The translations under genes and the position numbers were made by a program. The notes beneath the pieces were generated by a model. That model was given only the letters and a program-made list of their open reading frames with translations, was not told the origin of the DNA and did not search any database. This document shows, piece by piece, positions 1-8,432 of a DNA stretch of 64,000 nucleotides. Origin of the DNA: Actinoplanes derwentensis (GTDB lineage Bacteria; Actinomycetota; Actinomycetes; Mycobacteriales; Micromonosporaceae). The DNA is taken from positions 1,674,001 through 1,738,000 of the forward strand of contig NZ_LT629758.1 in the NCBI RefSeq assembly GCF_900104725.1, in the 5' to 3' direction. Within the stretch, counting starts at the first letter, position 1. Each line of letters starts with the position of its first letter.

Positions 1-1
1 A

Positions 2-748
2 GACGAGGTGTCCCTGTTCCGCCCGCACGATCACGTCTGGCACAAGGGAATCGCCTGGTCGTTGCCGCACGTGGGGGAGCACAACTTCTGGGGTGGCCCG
101 ACGTATGTACACGGCAGCTCCTATGTACAGAAGCCGAACAACGGCAGCGCCACCCACCGGCGTCTCGTCAACATTGATGCGGCAACGTTGACACACGAAC
201 TTGACTGGACTGCACAGGGCGGCGAGCCCGTCCTCACCGAGGAACGGACCCTCACCTTCGCGGTGATCGACGACATCAGCTGGGTGCTCACTTTCGACAC
301 GGCGATGACCAACGTCTCCGGGGCCGTTCTGGCTTTCGGATCCCCGACCACAAAGGGCCGGGAGAACGCAGGTTACGGCGGCCTGTTCTGGCGCGGCCCG
401 CGCTCGTTCTCCGACGGCCTGCTGCAGTCCTCGTCGACAACGGGCGGTGACGAGTTGCGCGGCACCCGGGCCGAATGGTTCGCGTTCCGCGGCCGTCACG
501 ACGGCACCGGCCGGGCGTCGACCGTGCTCATCGTGGACGACACGGCCAACCCCCGTCACCCGCCGCAGTGGTTCGCCCGTACCGAGCAATTCGCCTGTCT
601 CAACCCCGCCCCCTTCTTCAGCGAGGAACTGGACCTGGCCGACCAGGAGACCGTGCGCTTCCGCTACGCCGTCGTGATCACCACCGGTGACCACGGCGAA
701 CCCGGCACCGCCGCCCTGGCCACCCACGGCCGAAAGGCGCTGGCATGA
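2..748 (+). CDS. DUF6807 (PmoA-like) protein, 5' end outside window
   Basis: The reading frame is open to the left edge, so the N-terminus is missing; the GTG at position 8 lies inside the conserved segment RPHDHVWHKGI and is not the real start. That segment plus GGLFWRGPRSF and a C-terminal RFRYAVVI strand fit the DUF6807 family, called PmoA-like in databases although it has no link to methane monooxygenase. Members sit in sugar-utilisation operons beside Gfo/Idh/MocA oxidoreductases, as here. The stop overlaps the next start by ATGA, so translation is probably coupled. The biochemical role is unknown; the family call is firm, the function is not. Confidence 0.8.
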   Translation, partial: DEVSLFRPHDHVWHKGIAWSLPHVGEHNFWGGPTYVHGSSYVQKPNNGSATHRRLVNIDAATLTHELDWTAQGGEPVLTEERTLTFAVIDDISWVLTFDTAMTNVSGAVLAFGSPTTKGRENAGYGGLFWRGPRSFSDGLLQSSSTTGGDELRGTRAEWFAFRGRHDGTGRASTVLIVDDTANPRHPPQWFARTEQFACLNPAPFFSEELDLADQETVRFRYAVVITTGDHGEPGTAALATHGRKALA

Positions 749-1575
749 CCCAGTTCCCCGGCGGGACGTCGGTCACCCGGCTTCAGGTCTATACCGATGG
801 CGGCGGCACCCCGCATCTGCACACCGTCTCCACCGAGGCATATGTGGTGATCGGCGGCAAAGGCACGCTGCAGACCCTCGACATGTCCGGCTTCCGGGAG
901 ACACCGCTCGAAGCGGGCAGCACCGTGTGGTTCACCCCCGGCGTGATCCACCGGGCGATCAGCGACGGTGACCTGCAAGTCGTCGTGGTGATGTCGAACG
1001 CGGGGCTGCCCGAGGCCGGCGACGCCGTGATGACTTTCCCCGCCGACGTGGTCGCCGACCCGGTCCGTTATCAAGAGGCGATCACCCTCGGTGACGATCC
1101 TGCCGAGCCGGTACGGCGGCGCCGGGACCTGGCCGTCGAGGGATTCCTCTGCCTGGTCGACGACCCCGGCGCGCTCGCCGGCTTCTACCGGGACGCCGCC
1201 GCCCTGGTCCGGCCACGCATCGAAAAGTGGCGCCGGATCTGGTCACACACCGCCGAGGCGCAGACCCGTCGTACCGCCGCCATGCTCGACGCCCTCGACC
1301 GCGGCGACTTCCAGCACCTGCACGAGGCCACGTTGCAGGCCGCCGACCCGGACCCGGCCCCCAGCTGGGGCATGTGCGGGCACCTCCGCCCACTCCACGC
1401 CCTTCCCGCCCCATCGTCCTCGGTCACCCCGCGGCCCGCCGTGACGGCACCGCTTTCCGTGACGGCGCCGTCGTCAGCCGCCCCGGAGCCTTCCGTCACC
1501 TCGCCGCTTCCCGTCGCCTCGCCGCCTCCTGCTACCGCGCCATCGCCCGTCAGCCCGCCCAACAACGTTCCGTGA
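745..1575 (+). CDS. Cupin-domain protein with Pro/Ala/Ser/Thr-rich tail
   Basis: 276 residues. Residues about 20-95 form one cupin: PHLHTVSTEAYVVIGGKG supplies a His-x-His and Glu metal set, and TPGVIHRAISDGDL the last His. A helical segment follows to about residue 215, ending near SWGMCGH. The last 55 residues or so are almost only P, A, S, T and V, which is unusual for a cytoplasmic cupin. The start overlaps the stop of the upstream DUF6807 gene (ATGA), and the oxidoreductase follows after 10 bp, so all three look co-transcribed. A role in sugar or sugar-acid handling is inferred from context only. A late frameshift reading through a noncoding tail is an alternative explanation of the odd C-terminus. 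Confidence 0.75.
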   Translation: MTQFPGGTSVTRLQVYTDGGGTPHLHTVSTEAYVVIGGKGTLQTLDMSGFRETPLEAGSTVWFTPGVIHRAISDGDLQVVVVMSNAGLPEAGDAVMTFPADVVADPVRYQEAITLGDDPAEPVRRRRDLAVEGFLCLVDDPGALAGFYRDAAALVRPRIEKWRRIWSHTAEAQTRRTAAMLDALDRGDFQHLHEATLQAADPDPAPSWGMCGHLRPLHALPAPSSSVTPRPAVTAPLSVTAPSSAAPEPSVTSPLPVASPPPATAPSPVSPPNNVP

Positions 1576-1585
1576 AGGGAGCCCC

Positions 1586-2815
1586 ATGACCCGCCGTTAC
1601 GGCATTGTCGGGCTTGGTCACCGTGCACAGCTCTACGTCGACGCGCTCGCCGGAGACTGGAGCGACACCGGCACGATCGTCGCGCTCTGTGATACCAACC
1701 GCACCAGGATGGCCTACTACAACACCGGATTGCGGTTGTACGACCCCGCAGAGTTCCCGGACATGCTCTCGACCATCGACGCCCTGATCGTGACCACGGT
1801 CGACGCCACCCACGCCGGCTACGTGTGCGCCGCTTTGGAAGCCGGTGTCGACGTGATCGTGGAGAAGCCGCTGACCACCGATGAGGAGGGGTGCGCCCGG
1901 ATCGCCGCGGCCGCCGCCCGTAGTTCGGCCCGGCTGATCGTGACGTTCAACTACCGCTACTCGCCGCGTAACTCCGCGGTGCGCGAGGTGCTCGCCTCCG
2001 GCCGGATCGGGCAGGTCACCGCCGTGCACTTCGAGTGGCTGCTGGACACCATCCACGGCGCCGACTACTTCCGGCGCTGGCACCGCGAGCGGGAGAACTC
2101 CGGCGGACTGCTCGTACACAAGTCGACACACCACTTCGACCTGGTCAACTGGTGGCTCGGCAGCAGCCCGGCGATGGTGTTCGCGCAGGCTGGGCTGCGG
2201 TTCTACGGGCCGGATGGCGCCGGGGTGGGCGGTGGGCCGTTCGGGCTCGACCTCAATGTTGATCCACGGTTGAAGGCGCTCTATCTGGACGCTCAACATG
2301 AGGACGGGTACATCCGTAATCAAGATGTATTCGGCGACGGTATCAACATTGACGACACCATGTCGGTGCTGGTCCGGTACGCGAATCAGGCGGTGCTGAC
2401 CTACTCGCTGACAGCCTACGCACCGCGCGAGGGCTATCGGGTCGCGTTCACCGGCACGCGCGGGCGTCTCGAACTCGAAGTGTCGGAGCGGGCGTGGTGC
2501 TCGACGGAAGCCGCCATCGACCCGACCGCGGGCAAGAGCGAGGAGGAGACGTACGAACGGCTGACCGTCCAGGAGCATTGGAAACCGGTCGAGGAGATCG
2601 TCATCAAGCAGGGCTCGGGCGGTCACGGCGGCGGCGACGCGCTGCTGCTCGACGACGTGTTCCGCGGTCCCGGCGACGACCCGCTCGTCCGGCAGGCAGG
2701 TTGGCGCGACGGCATCCGCAGCGTCCTGACCGGAGTAGCGGCGGACCGATCAGCCCGCTCAGGCCAGCCGGTCCAGTTCCTCGCCGACGGCCTCGCCCTG
2801 AAACCCGCCCCCTGA
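1586..2815 (+). CDS. Gfo/Idh/MocA family NAD(P)-dependent oxidoreductase
   Basis: 409 residues. The N-terminal Rossmann fold shows GIVGLGHRAQLY, and the family motif EKPLTTD lies near residue 92. The C-terminal substrate domain has NSGGLLVHKSTHHFDLVNWW, including the usual catalytic His. The family oxidises or epimerises sugars, inositols and related polyols with NAD(P). The ATG at 1586 has GAAGGGAG upstream. It is the last gene of a sugar-catabolism operon with the cupin and DUF6807 genes. The exact sugar cannot be read from sequence. Confidence 0.9.
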   Translation: MTRRYGIVGLGHRAQLYVDALAGDWSDTGTIVALCDTNRTRMAYYNTGLRLYDPAEFPDMLSTIDALIVTTVDATHAGYVCAALEAGVDVIVEKPLTTDEEGCARIAAAAARSSARLIVTFNYRYSPRNSAVREVLASGRIGQVTAVHFEWLLDTIHGADYFRRWHRERENSGGLLVHKSTHHFDLVNWWLGSSPAMVFAQAGLRFYGPDGAGVGGGPFGLDLNVDPRLKALYLDAQHEDGYIRNQDVFGDGINIDDTMSVLVRYANQAVLTYSLTAYAPREGYRVAFTGTRGRLELEVSERAWCSTEAAIDPTAGKSEEETYERLTVQEHWKPVEEIVIKQGSGGHGGGDALLLDDVFRGPGDDPLVRQAGWRDGIRSVLTGVAADRSARSGQPVQFLADGLALKPAP

Positions 2816-2980
2816 CACCGAACCGCCTCTAGGCCGACCCAGCCTTCGCATCGGCCGGACAACCGGACACCGGGGCATCAGGACACCCGGTCGCCCTGCC
2901 CCGGCCTGTCTCCGGGCGGTTTCCTTCGGATGGGCTCGGCTCTGGAACGGGTGAATGCGGATCGGGGGGAGTGGCGGTGC

Positions 2981-3009
2981 TTGCCAACCGGCCGTGGCAT
3001 CCTTAGCTT
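2981..3009 (+). promoter_or_regulatory. Promoter of the CooC-like gene, leaderless architecture
   Basis: TTGCCA (2981-2986), a 17-bp spacer, then TAGCTT (3004-3009). The -10 box ends 7 nt before the ATG at 3017, which places the predicted transcription start on or next to the A of the start codon. No Shine-Dalgarno sequence precedes this ATG. This is the clearest leaderless promoter in the window. Confidence 0.6.
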
Positions 3010-3016
3010 CGTGCAA

Positions 3017-3961
3017 ATGAAAATCGCTTTCACTGGCAAGGGTGGCAGTGGGAAGAGCACGATGGCCGCGCTGTTCGTGCAACACCTGCGGACGGCCGGT
3101 CATCGGGTCCTCGCCGTCGATGCCGACGTCAACGTGCACCTCGCCCCGTTGCTCGGGGTCACCGCCGACGCCGGCACCGCCCTGTCCCACCCCGACAACG
3201 CGCGGCGTGTCCGTACCCACCTGCTCGGCACCAACCCGCGCGTCGGCGGCGTCGAGCGCTTCGTCGCCACCACCCCGCCCGGCCCCGGTTCCCACCTGAT
3301 CACCCTGGACACGGGCGACCCCGTGCTCGCCGGGCACGCGGTCGTCCTCGACCCGCGTACCCATGTCATGCACGTCGGCACGTACGAGCCCAAGGACATC
3401 GGGGCCGGCTGCTACCACGGGCATCTCGCCATCCTGGAGAACCTGCTCTCGCACCTGGATCCGGCCGATGACGGGTGGGTGGTCTGCGACATGGTCGCCG
3501 GAACCGACGCGTTCGCGAACTCGCTGCACGCCCAGTTCGACGTGATCATCGTGGTCGCCGAGCCGACGCCGGAGTCCGTCTCGGTGGCCCGCCGGTACCG
3601 CGAACTGGCCGCGGCGGCCGGGGTCGCCGACGCGGTCGCGATCGTCGGCAACAAAGTCGCCGACGAGGCCGACCTCGAATATCTCGAGCGTGAGTTGGGC
3701 GTACCACCGATCGCGGTCCTAGGTCTGCAGACCGGTCTGCGCCGGGCCCGTCAGGCCGGCGTCCCACCGCGCCCCGACGACCTCGACGACGCCTCCGCGC
3801 TGTCCGCGATCGCCGCCCACGCCGCCGTCGGCTCCCTGCCGCCGGCCCAGCGGGAAGCCTTGATGCGCACCCTCCACCTGAGGCTGGCCGGCAAGGGCTG
3901 GGTCCGCGCCGCCCACGGCGACGTCACCACCCAGCTCGCCCCGGTCCCCGCAACTCCGTAG
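3017..3961 (+). CDS. CooC/MinD-like P-loop ATPase
   Basis: 314 residues. MKIAFTGKGGSGKSTMAALF is the deviant Walker A motif (KGGxGKST) of the SIMIBI class; AVDADVNVHL is the switch I Asp region and WVVCDMVAGTDAF the Walker B strand. CooC proteins load nickel into carbon monoxide dehydrogenase, but many actinomycete homologues have no CODH and an unknown client, and no metalloenzyme gene lies nearby. I chose 3017 rather than the in-frame ATG at 2930 because the P-loop starts directly there and a well-spaced promoter ends 7 nt upstream. The gene is monocistronic, with a terminator at 3972. Confidence 0.85.
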   Translation: MKIAFTGKGGSGKSTMAALFVQHLRTAGHRVLAVDADVNVHLAPLLGVTADAGTALSHPDNARRVRTHLLGTNPRVGGVERFVATTPPGPGSHLITLDTGDPVLAGHAVVLDPRTHVMHVGTYEPKDIGAGCYHGHLAILENLLSHLDPADDGWVVCDMVAGTDAFANSLHAQFDVIIVVAEPTPESVSVARRYRELAAAAGVADAVAIVGNKVADEADLEYLERELGVPPIAVLGLQTGLRRARQAGVPPRPDDLDDASALSAIAAHAAVGSLPPAQREALMRTLHLRLAGKGWVRAAHGDVTTQLAPVPATP

Positions 3962-3971
3962 CAACCCTGCT

Positions 3972-4005
3972 CCCGGCAGCGGCCGCCGAGCCCGCCGCTG
4001 CCGGG
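3972..4005 (+). terminator. Rho-independent-like terminator after the CooC-like gene
   Basis: A perfect 12-bp stem, CCCGGCAGCGGC (3972-3983) with GCCGCTGCCGGG (3994-4005), around a 10-nt loop, 11 bp after the stop codon. It is followed by a mildly T-rich tract, TCTGCCTTTC. It is GC-rich with a weak U-tract, as usual in actinomycetes. The rest of the 3962-4268 gap holds a 14-bp palindrome, GCGGCTCGAGCCGC, at 4228-4241 and no convincing gene. Confidence 0.6.
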
Positions 4006-4268
4006 TCTGCCTTTCGGTCGATGGGTGGTGCGATGCGGGCCGTCCCATTCCTTGACTGGCGTGTCACCCACCGCGCATGAGCCCGGCCCCGAGCAGATGA
4101 AGGTGCGGATCGCACCCGGCACTGACCCGCGGCCGGGTTCGGGGTTGCGCCGTGTCGGGCGCTTGAACCGTGCCTCGCGTCCGGCCGTCCTCGGGCACAG
4201 GCGTTAGCATGTGCCGCGATCTTTGTTGCGGCTCGAGCCGCGATTTCTGGCGGCTGAGACGAGGCGAC

Positions 4269-5186
4269 ATGAAGTGGTTCCGGTTCGGATCGAATAAGCA
4301 CGAGGGCGAGAGCGACGCCGGACGGCAGCAGGAGATCTACCGCGAACTGCAGCAGCGCTTCCCCCAGGCGCCGGGCGGCACCGCGCCGGCCCCGGGCGTC
4401 TACGGCCAGCCTGCTGGAGGTGCCGCGGGCGTCTACGGCCAGCCTGCTGGAGGTGCCGCGGGCGTCTACGGTCAGCCGGCTGGTGGTGCGGCTCCCGGCG
4501 TCTACGGCCAGCCCGCCGGTGCCGTTTACGGGCAGACCCCGGGTGTCTACGGCCAAGCCCAAGGCGGCAACGGTCAAGGCGTCAGCCAGGGCAACGGCCA
4601 GACCCTCGGTGGGTACGCCGCTCAGGCCACCGAGGCCGCCCGGCTGCTCGAGGGCGACGACGGCATCGCGGTCGCGTCGGTGATACTGCACGAATATGCC
4701 GACGCCGTTCACGCGGCCCTGGCCGGGCAGGGTTTCGAGGTGGACCGCCGGCACTACCGGTGGACGTGGGAGGGCGCCGGCCCCCGGCTCCGTTCCCCGC
4801 TGCTGGCCGGACCGCTGGGCGCCTTCCACCCGTTCATCCAGGTGGCCGCGTCGGTGACGGTCGTCAGCGCCAAGGCCAAGCAGACGGTGAAGGTGGTGGC
4901 CGCCGCCCCGCTTCTGGAGCACCTCTTCGAGATCCTCGACCTGGTGACGTCCGGCTGGGAGTACGGCGGTGTCCGGGCCGACACCGACCAGGCCACCCTG
5001 GCCGCCTCGTTGATCTTCGCGGCCAAGGAGGTCCGGGACGCCATGTCCGACGAGCCGCCCCTGCCGAACCCGATCCGCGAACAGATGCGCCGCAACAACA
5101 CCGTCGACATCTGGGACCCCACCGGCACCCGGGTGGTGAGCGGCTTCAACCCGGGCCGCTCGATGCGCGAGTCCCTGCTCGCCTGA
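4269..5186 (+). CDS. Protein with GVYGQPAGG repeats and a conserved-looking C-terminal domain
   Basis: 305 residues. The start at 4269 (MKWFRFGSNKHE) is preceded by GAGACGAGG; in-frame starts further upstream look non-coding. Residues about 43-100 contain tandem VYGQ units, three near-identical 11-residue copies followed by diverged ones, then a Gly/Gln/Asn-rich stretch, so this part is likely disordered. From about residue 118 a folded-looking alpha/beta domain follows (ATEAARLLEGDD to the end) with an RRHYRWTWEG segment. No signal peptide or membrane segment is visible, so it is probably cytoplasmic. I do not recognise the domain. A strong stem-loop follows the stop codon. Confidence 0.75.
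   Translation: MKWFRFGSNKHEGESDAGRQQEIYRELQQRFPQAPGGTAPAPGVYGQPAGGAAGVYGQPAGGAAGVYGQPAGGAAPGVYGQPAGAVYGQTPGVYGQAQGGNGQGVSQGNGQTLGGYAAQATEAARLLEGDDGIAVASVILHEYADAVHAALAGQGFEVDRRHYRWTWEGAGPRLRSPLLAGPLGAFHPFIQVAASVTVVSAKAKQTVKVVAAAPLLEHLFEILDLVTSGWEYGGVRADTDQATLAASLIFAAKEVRDAMSDEPPLPNPIREQMRRNNTVDIWDPTGTRVVSGFNPGRSMRESLLA
4395..4550 (+). repeat. In-frame 33-bp tandem repeat encoding GVYGQPAGGAA
   Basis: Copies at 4395-4427 and 4428-4460 are almost identical, a third at 4461-4493 has drifted, and partial copies continue to about 4550. The unit is 11 codons, so copy-number change keeps the frame. Near identity of the first two copies suggests recent duplication by slippage. Confidence 0.8.
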
Positions 5187-5189
5187 CCA

Positions 5190-5246
5190 TCGGGTGCTGC
5201 TCCGGCTCGCAGAGGGAGGAATTCCACGAACCGGAGCAGGCCCGAT
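5190..5246. terminator. Large stem-loop between convergent genes
   Basis: ATCGGG (5190-5195) and CTGCTCCGG (5198-5206) pair with CCGGAGCAG (5231-5239) and CCCGAT (5241-5246), separated by a small internal bulge and a 24-nt loop. It lies just after the stop of the YGQ-repeat gene and could end transcription from either side. The loop contains an isolated GAGGGAGG. Confidence 0.5.
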
Positions 5247-5257
5247 CAGCGCCGTAT

Positions 5258-5320
5258 CTCAGAGGCGACGTACCTCAGAGGCGCCGAACATGAGAGGCGC
5301 CGAACGTCAGAGGGGACCTG
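5258..5320. repeat. Short tandem repeat of about 16-17 bp
   Basis: CTCAGAGGCG (5258), CTCAGAGGCG (5274), TGAGAGGCG (5291) and TCAGAGGGG (5307) start four successive 16-17-bp units sharing AGAGGCGnCG. The array lies between two convergent genes and encodes nothing convincing. Confidence 0.6.
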
Positions 5321-5347
5321 GACGGCGGCGCCCAGCGCGTTCGGGGA

Positions 5348-6259
5348 TCACGCGCTTTCCGAGGGCGTAGCGGTAGGGGACGGACTCTCGGTGGGCGACG
5401 GGCTCGCCGTCGGCGAGGGTGACGGGGAAGCGGTCGGCGGCGGACCGGACGGCGGCGGTCCACCGGGCCCTCCGGGACCACCCGGGCCGCCACCACTGTC
5501 GTCGCCGCCGACCACGGTGTCCGACAGATCCAGGCCGACCGCGAACCGGGCCGCATAACCGCCCCGGACACGCCGCGGGTTCAACAGCATCTGCTCCCCG
5601 GCGGCGAGGTAGATGAAGTCGGTGGCGTTGGTGGTGTCAGGGGTGCCTTTCGCCGCGTACGGGTCGGTGGCCAGGAACGTCGTGTTGAACTCGTCGGCGA
5701 AGAAGAACTGGGACGTGAACTCGTACGGGTTGCCGTCGGTGCCCGTCGTCCGGATCTTGACGTGGAAGTGGACGGTCCGGCCCTGGTACCAGCCGGGCAG
5801 CACGGTGATGAACCTGAGCCGGCCGCAGTCGTCACTGACCTGGTAACCGCGCAGGAACGTGTGCCCGACCGAGTCGTTGGCGGCCTGGTCGGAGTAGACC
5901 CCGTACGCGTCGCAGTGCCAGAGGTCGACGAGTGCTCCCGGCAGGGCGGTGCAGCCGGCGGTGGAGATCTGGAGAACGTCGATGTCGAGGACGAAACGGG
6001 TGCCGTCGGAGACGGTGCCGTCGTAGGTGTCGATGCGGATGTCGGAGCGGTTGAGACCTTCGTCGACGTAGTAGGGGCCTTCTGTCATCTCCGGTTTCGC
6101 CACACAGTCGACGGTCAGCGGAGCAACGGTGGAGCGGGGTTCGCCCGCGGCCTGGGCGGCAGTGCCGGCCAGGGCCAGTCCGGCGCCGGTGAGTCCGAGC
6201 GCGGCGAGTGCCTGTCGCCGGCTCAAGACCCGGCCGACCAGTTCGTCGTCGGTATCCAA
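5348..6259 (-). CDS. Tat-exported intradiol ring-cleavage dioxygenase-like protein
   Basis: 303 residues. The TTG start at 6259 is supported by GAGGAGG six bases upstream. The N-terminus carries a twin-arginine signal (SRRQALAALGLTGAG, cleavage probably near AQAAG). The core shows MTEGPYYVDEGLNRSDI, WHCDAYGVYSD, PGWYQGR and VHFHVKI, which supply the two Tyr and two His iron(III) ligands of catechol and protocatechuate dioxygenases. The last 60 residues are a Gly/Pro then Ser/Pro/Thr linker, so the protein may act outside the membrane or at the wall. Exported members of this family are known but poorly characterised. Intracellular catechol cleavage is unlikely given the signal. Confidence 0.85.
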   Translation of the reverse strand: MDTDDELVGRVLSRRQALAALGLTGAGLALAGTAAQAAGEPRSTVAPLTVDCVAKPEMTEGPYYVDEGLNRSDIRIDTYDGTVSDGTRFVLDIDVLQISTAGCTALPGALVDLWHCDAYGVYSDQAANDSVGHTFLRGYQVSDDCGRLRFITVLPGWYQGRTVHFHVKIRTTGTDGNPYEFTSQFFFADEFNTTFLATDPYAAKGTPDTTNATDFIYLAAGEQMLLNPRRVRGGYAARFAVGLDLSDTVVGGDDSGGGPGGPGGPGGPPPSGPPPTASPSPSPTASPSPTESPSPTATPSESA

Positions 6260-6333
6260 GGGATCCTCCTCGTGGGATGGGACCCGCCGAACGCTAGGAA
6301 TAGATGCTCATAAATACCTCAAGGAAGTCTGTG

Positions 6334-7515
6334 TCAGGCCTGTGGAAAAGCCGTACCGGCCATCAGATCGGCGAAGGCGGCAGCCGCGTACGGCGACTCG
6401 AACAGCCGGTCCAGCCGGGCCCGGGCCAGTCGTCGCCGGAACGCGTCGGACTCGGCACCCGCGTCGTGCACCATCTCCGCGAACCAGCGCGAGAACTCCT
6501 GGTAATCCCAGGTCCGCCGCAGGCAGGCCGCCGAATAGGCGGCCAGCCCCGCGTCGTCGCCGTGCAGTGCGGAAGCCGTGATCGCCCGCGCCAGCAGGTA
6601 GGCGTCGGTGATCGCCAGGTTCATCCCCTTGGCGCCCATCGGGGTCAGGATGTGCGCCGCGTCGCCGGCCAGGAACAGCCGTCCCCACGCCATCGGCTCG
6701 GCCACGAAACTGCGCATCTCCACCACCTCACGACCGGTGATCGGCCCCTCGGGCAGCGCGTCGTCACCCAGCCGCAGCCGCAACCGGCTCCAGGTGTGCT
6801 CGTCGGGCCACTGCCGCGGGTCGTCGCCCGGCTGGTACTGCAGGTAGAAACGACTGGCCTGCGGACCCCGGGCGAACTGCGCGGCGAACCCGTGCCGGCT
6901 GACGGCCATCAACGGGTAACGCGGCGGCGGAGAGTCGGCGAGGACCGTGTACCACCCGATGCCGTGGTCGAACGAGTAGGTGGTCAGCTCCTCGGCCGGG
7001 ATGCTGGCCCGGCTCACCCCGTGAAAACCGTCGCACCCGGCGACGTACGAGCAGGTCAGCTCGTGGGTGGTGCCGTCGGCGTCGCGGTAGGTGACGTGCG
7101 GCCGGTCGCCGTCGAGGTCGTGCGGGGTCACGTCACGGGCCTCGAACCGCAGGTCACCGCCGCCGTCGAGATAGCTGCCGATCAGGCGCTGCACCAGCAG
7201 CTGTTGCGGGACCAGGCGGCTGGGCCGGCCACCGGCCAGCGCGGGCACGTCGAGCAGTCGGGGCACCCCGTCGGTGCGGATCTCCAGTAACGTCTCGACC
7301 GGCCCGGATCCGGTGACCTGGTCACCGAGGCCGAACTCCGCGAAGATCTCCCCGGCCCGGTGGTCGATCACCCCGGCGCGTTGACGGCCTTCGACGTAGG
7401 CCCGGTCCCGCATCTCCAGCACGACACAGCCGACGCCGCCACGCTGCAGAAAGTTCGCCAGCGACAGCCCGGCCGGCCCGGCCCCGATGATCACGACAGT
7501 GGTGTCCAGCGACAT
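6334..7515 (-). CDS. pobA: 4-hydroxybenzoate 3-monooxygenase
   Basis: 393 residues, the normal PobA length. It shows the FAD motif IIGAGPAGLSLANFL, the PobA-type RAGVIDHRA segment after the first beta-alpha-beta unit, the DG motif AGCDGFHGVSR and the GD motif LFLAGDAAHILTPMGAKGMN; the C-terminal CLRRTWDYQEFSRW is also typical. The enzyme hydroxylates 4-hydroxybenzoate to protocatechuate with FAD and NAD(P)H. I chose 7515 because longer starts overrun the upstream gene. No protocatechuate branch genes adjoin it; a meta-cleavage operon lies 15 kb away. An inverted repeat directly upstream may control it. Confidence 0.9.
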   Translation of the reverse strand: MSLDTTVVIIGAGPAGLSLANFLQRGGVGCVVLEMRDRAYVEGRQRAGVIDHRAGEIFAEFGLGDQVTGSGPVETLLEIRTDGVPRLLDVPALAGGRPSRLVPQQLLVQRLIGSYLDGGGDLRFEARDVTPHDLDGDRPHVTYRDADGTTHELTCSYVAGCDGFHGVSRASIPAEELTTYSFDHGIGWYTVLADSPPPRYPLMAVSRHGFAAQFARGPQASRFYLQYQPGDDPRQWPDEHTWSRLRLRLGDDALPEGPITGREVVEMRSFVAEPMAWGRLFLAGDAAHILTPMGAKGMNLAITDAYLLARAITASALHGDDAGLAAYSAACLRRTWDYQEFSRWFAEMVHDAGAESDAFRRRLARARLDRLFESPYAAAAFADLMAGTAFPQA

Positions 7516-7533
7516 GACGCCCTCAAATCCACA

Positions 7534-7550
7534 TAGGATGATCGATCCTA
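7534..7550. promoter_or_regulatory. Candidate operator of pobA
   Basis: Perfect inverted repeat TAGGAT-GATCG-ATCCTA with 6-bp arms and a 5-bp spacer, 19 bp upstream of the pobA start and covering the stop codon of the NAD-kinase-like gene. Its place fits a repressor site. No obvious regulator gene for pobA adjoins it. Confidence 0.5.
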
Positions 7551-8432
7551 CGACAGGCGCAGCCTCTTGTCGGCCACCCCGATCCGGATGCGCTGCCCCC
7601 AGGAGAGTTCGAGGGCGTCGGACTCCAGACCGTCGGCGAAGACCACCAGACGCTCGGACTCGCTTGTCAGCTCCAGCTCGGCACCGGCACTGAGCAGTCC
7701 CGACGTCTTGGTGACGCCGGTCGCGGGGGAGGGCCACGCCTCCCGGACGAACCAGCACAGCGCCGGATCGCCCGGACCCGGCAGCGGCGGGCCGGCGGGC
7801 CGTTCCCGGGCGATCGACGCGCACCAGCCGGTCGCCCCGGTGCCGGAGCCGACGATCAGGCCGGACGACGACTGCCGTTCCCGGGCGCCGTCGGGGGTGC
7901 CGAGCACGTACCGCGCCGACTGGTGCCCGGCGTGGCCGACATAGACCTCGTTCAGCCCGAACAGCTCCTGGCCGTCGTCGAGCCGGGCCACCACCATGGT
8001 CCGCTCCTGGGCCGGCTGCTGGCCGGACCGCAACCGGGCCGCCAGGTCACCGGCCCGATGCCGGGCGAGCACCCCCGGATTGCGGCCCGGCTCCGGGTCG
8101 ACACCGATCACCGGTTGACCGTCCAGGTACTTCGCGACGTTCGCCACCAGGCCGTCCTGGCCGACGGCGACCACGATGTCCTCGGGAGCGAACAGGAAGC
8201 GCGGCAGGTCGGCGCGGTCGACGTGCCCGCGCCGCCAGTCGGCCGGGACGGCCGCACCCACCTCGGTGAGCGCGGACCGCAGGGCCTCGTGCCGGGCCGT
8301 GACCTCGTCGAGGTCCCGGCCCCGCTGGCGCAGGAAGTAGGCGGCCGCGCCCATCGTGCCGTGCCGGGCGAGCAGCTCGTCCAGCTCACTGCGCCGCGAC
8401 ACGATCACGATCCGCGGGGCCAGGGTGCTCAC
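7548..8432 (-). CDS. NAD-kinase-like protein with altered GGDG motif
   Basis: 294 residues. The fold signature of the NAD kinase superfamily is present: [17 protein letters not shown] stands where NAD kinases have [16 protein letters not shown] matches the conserved NE pair, and [13 protein letters not shown] matches the TPTGSTAY loop. Gly to Gln in the first motif and the changed third loop separate it from housekeeping NadK, so the substrate may be NAD, another nucleotide, or only bound. It starts with GTG overlapping the stop of the SPFH gene (GTGA), so the two proteins are made together. The divergent neighbour is an NrtR-like NAD regulator, which supports a role in NAD(P) metabolism. Confidence 0.75.
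   Translation of the reverse strand: MSTLAPRIVIVSRRSELDELLARHGTMGAAAYFLRQRGRDLDEVTARHEALRSALTEVGAAVPADWRRGHVDRADLPRFLFAPEDIVVAVGQDGLVANVAKYLDGQPVIGVDPEPGRNPGVLARHRAGDLAARLRSGQQPAQERTMVVARLDDGQELFGLNEVYVGHAGHQSARYVLGTPDGARERQSSSGLIVGSGTGATGWCASIARERPAGPPLPGPGDPALCWFVREAWPSPATGVTKTSGLLSAGAELELTSESERLVVFADGLESDALELSWGQRIRIGVADKRLRLS

Noticed and set aside
4395..4550. CRISPR-like or minisatellite array
   Set aside because: The 33-bp repeats are contiguous, in frame and lack spacers; they encode protein repeats.
5348..7515. A 4-hydroxybenzoate ortho-cleavage operon of pobA plus the intradiol dioxygenase
   Set aside because: The dioxygenase-like protein has a Tat signal and a wall-type tail, and no pcaB, pcaC or pcaD genes are present, so joint intracellular catabolism is not supported.
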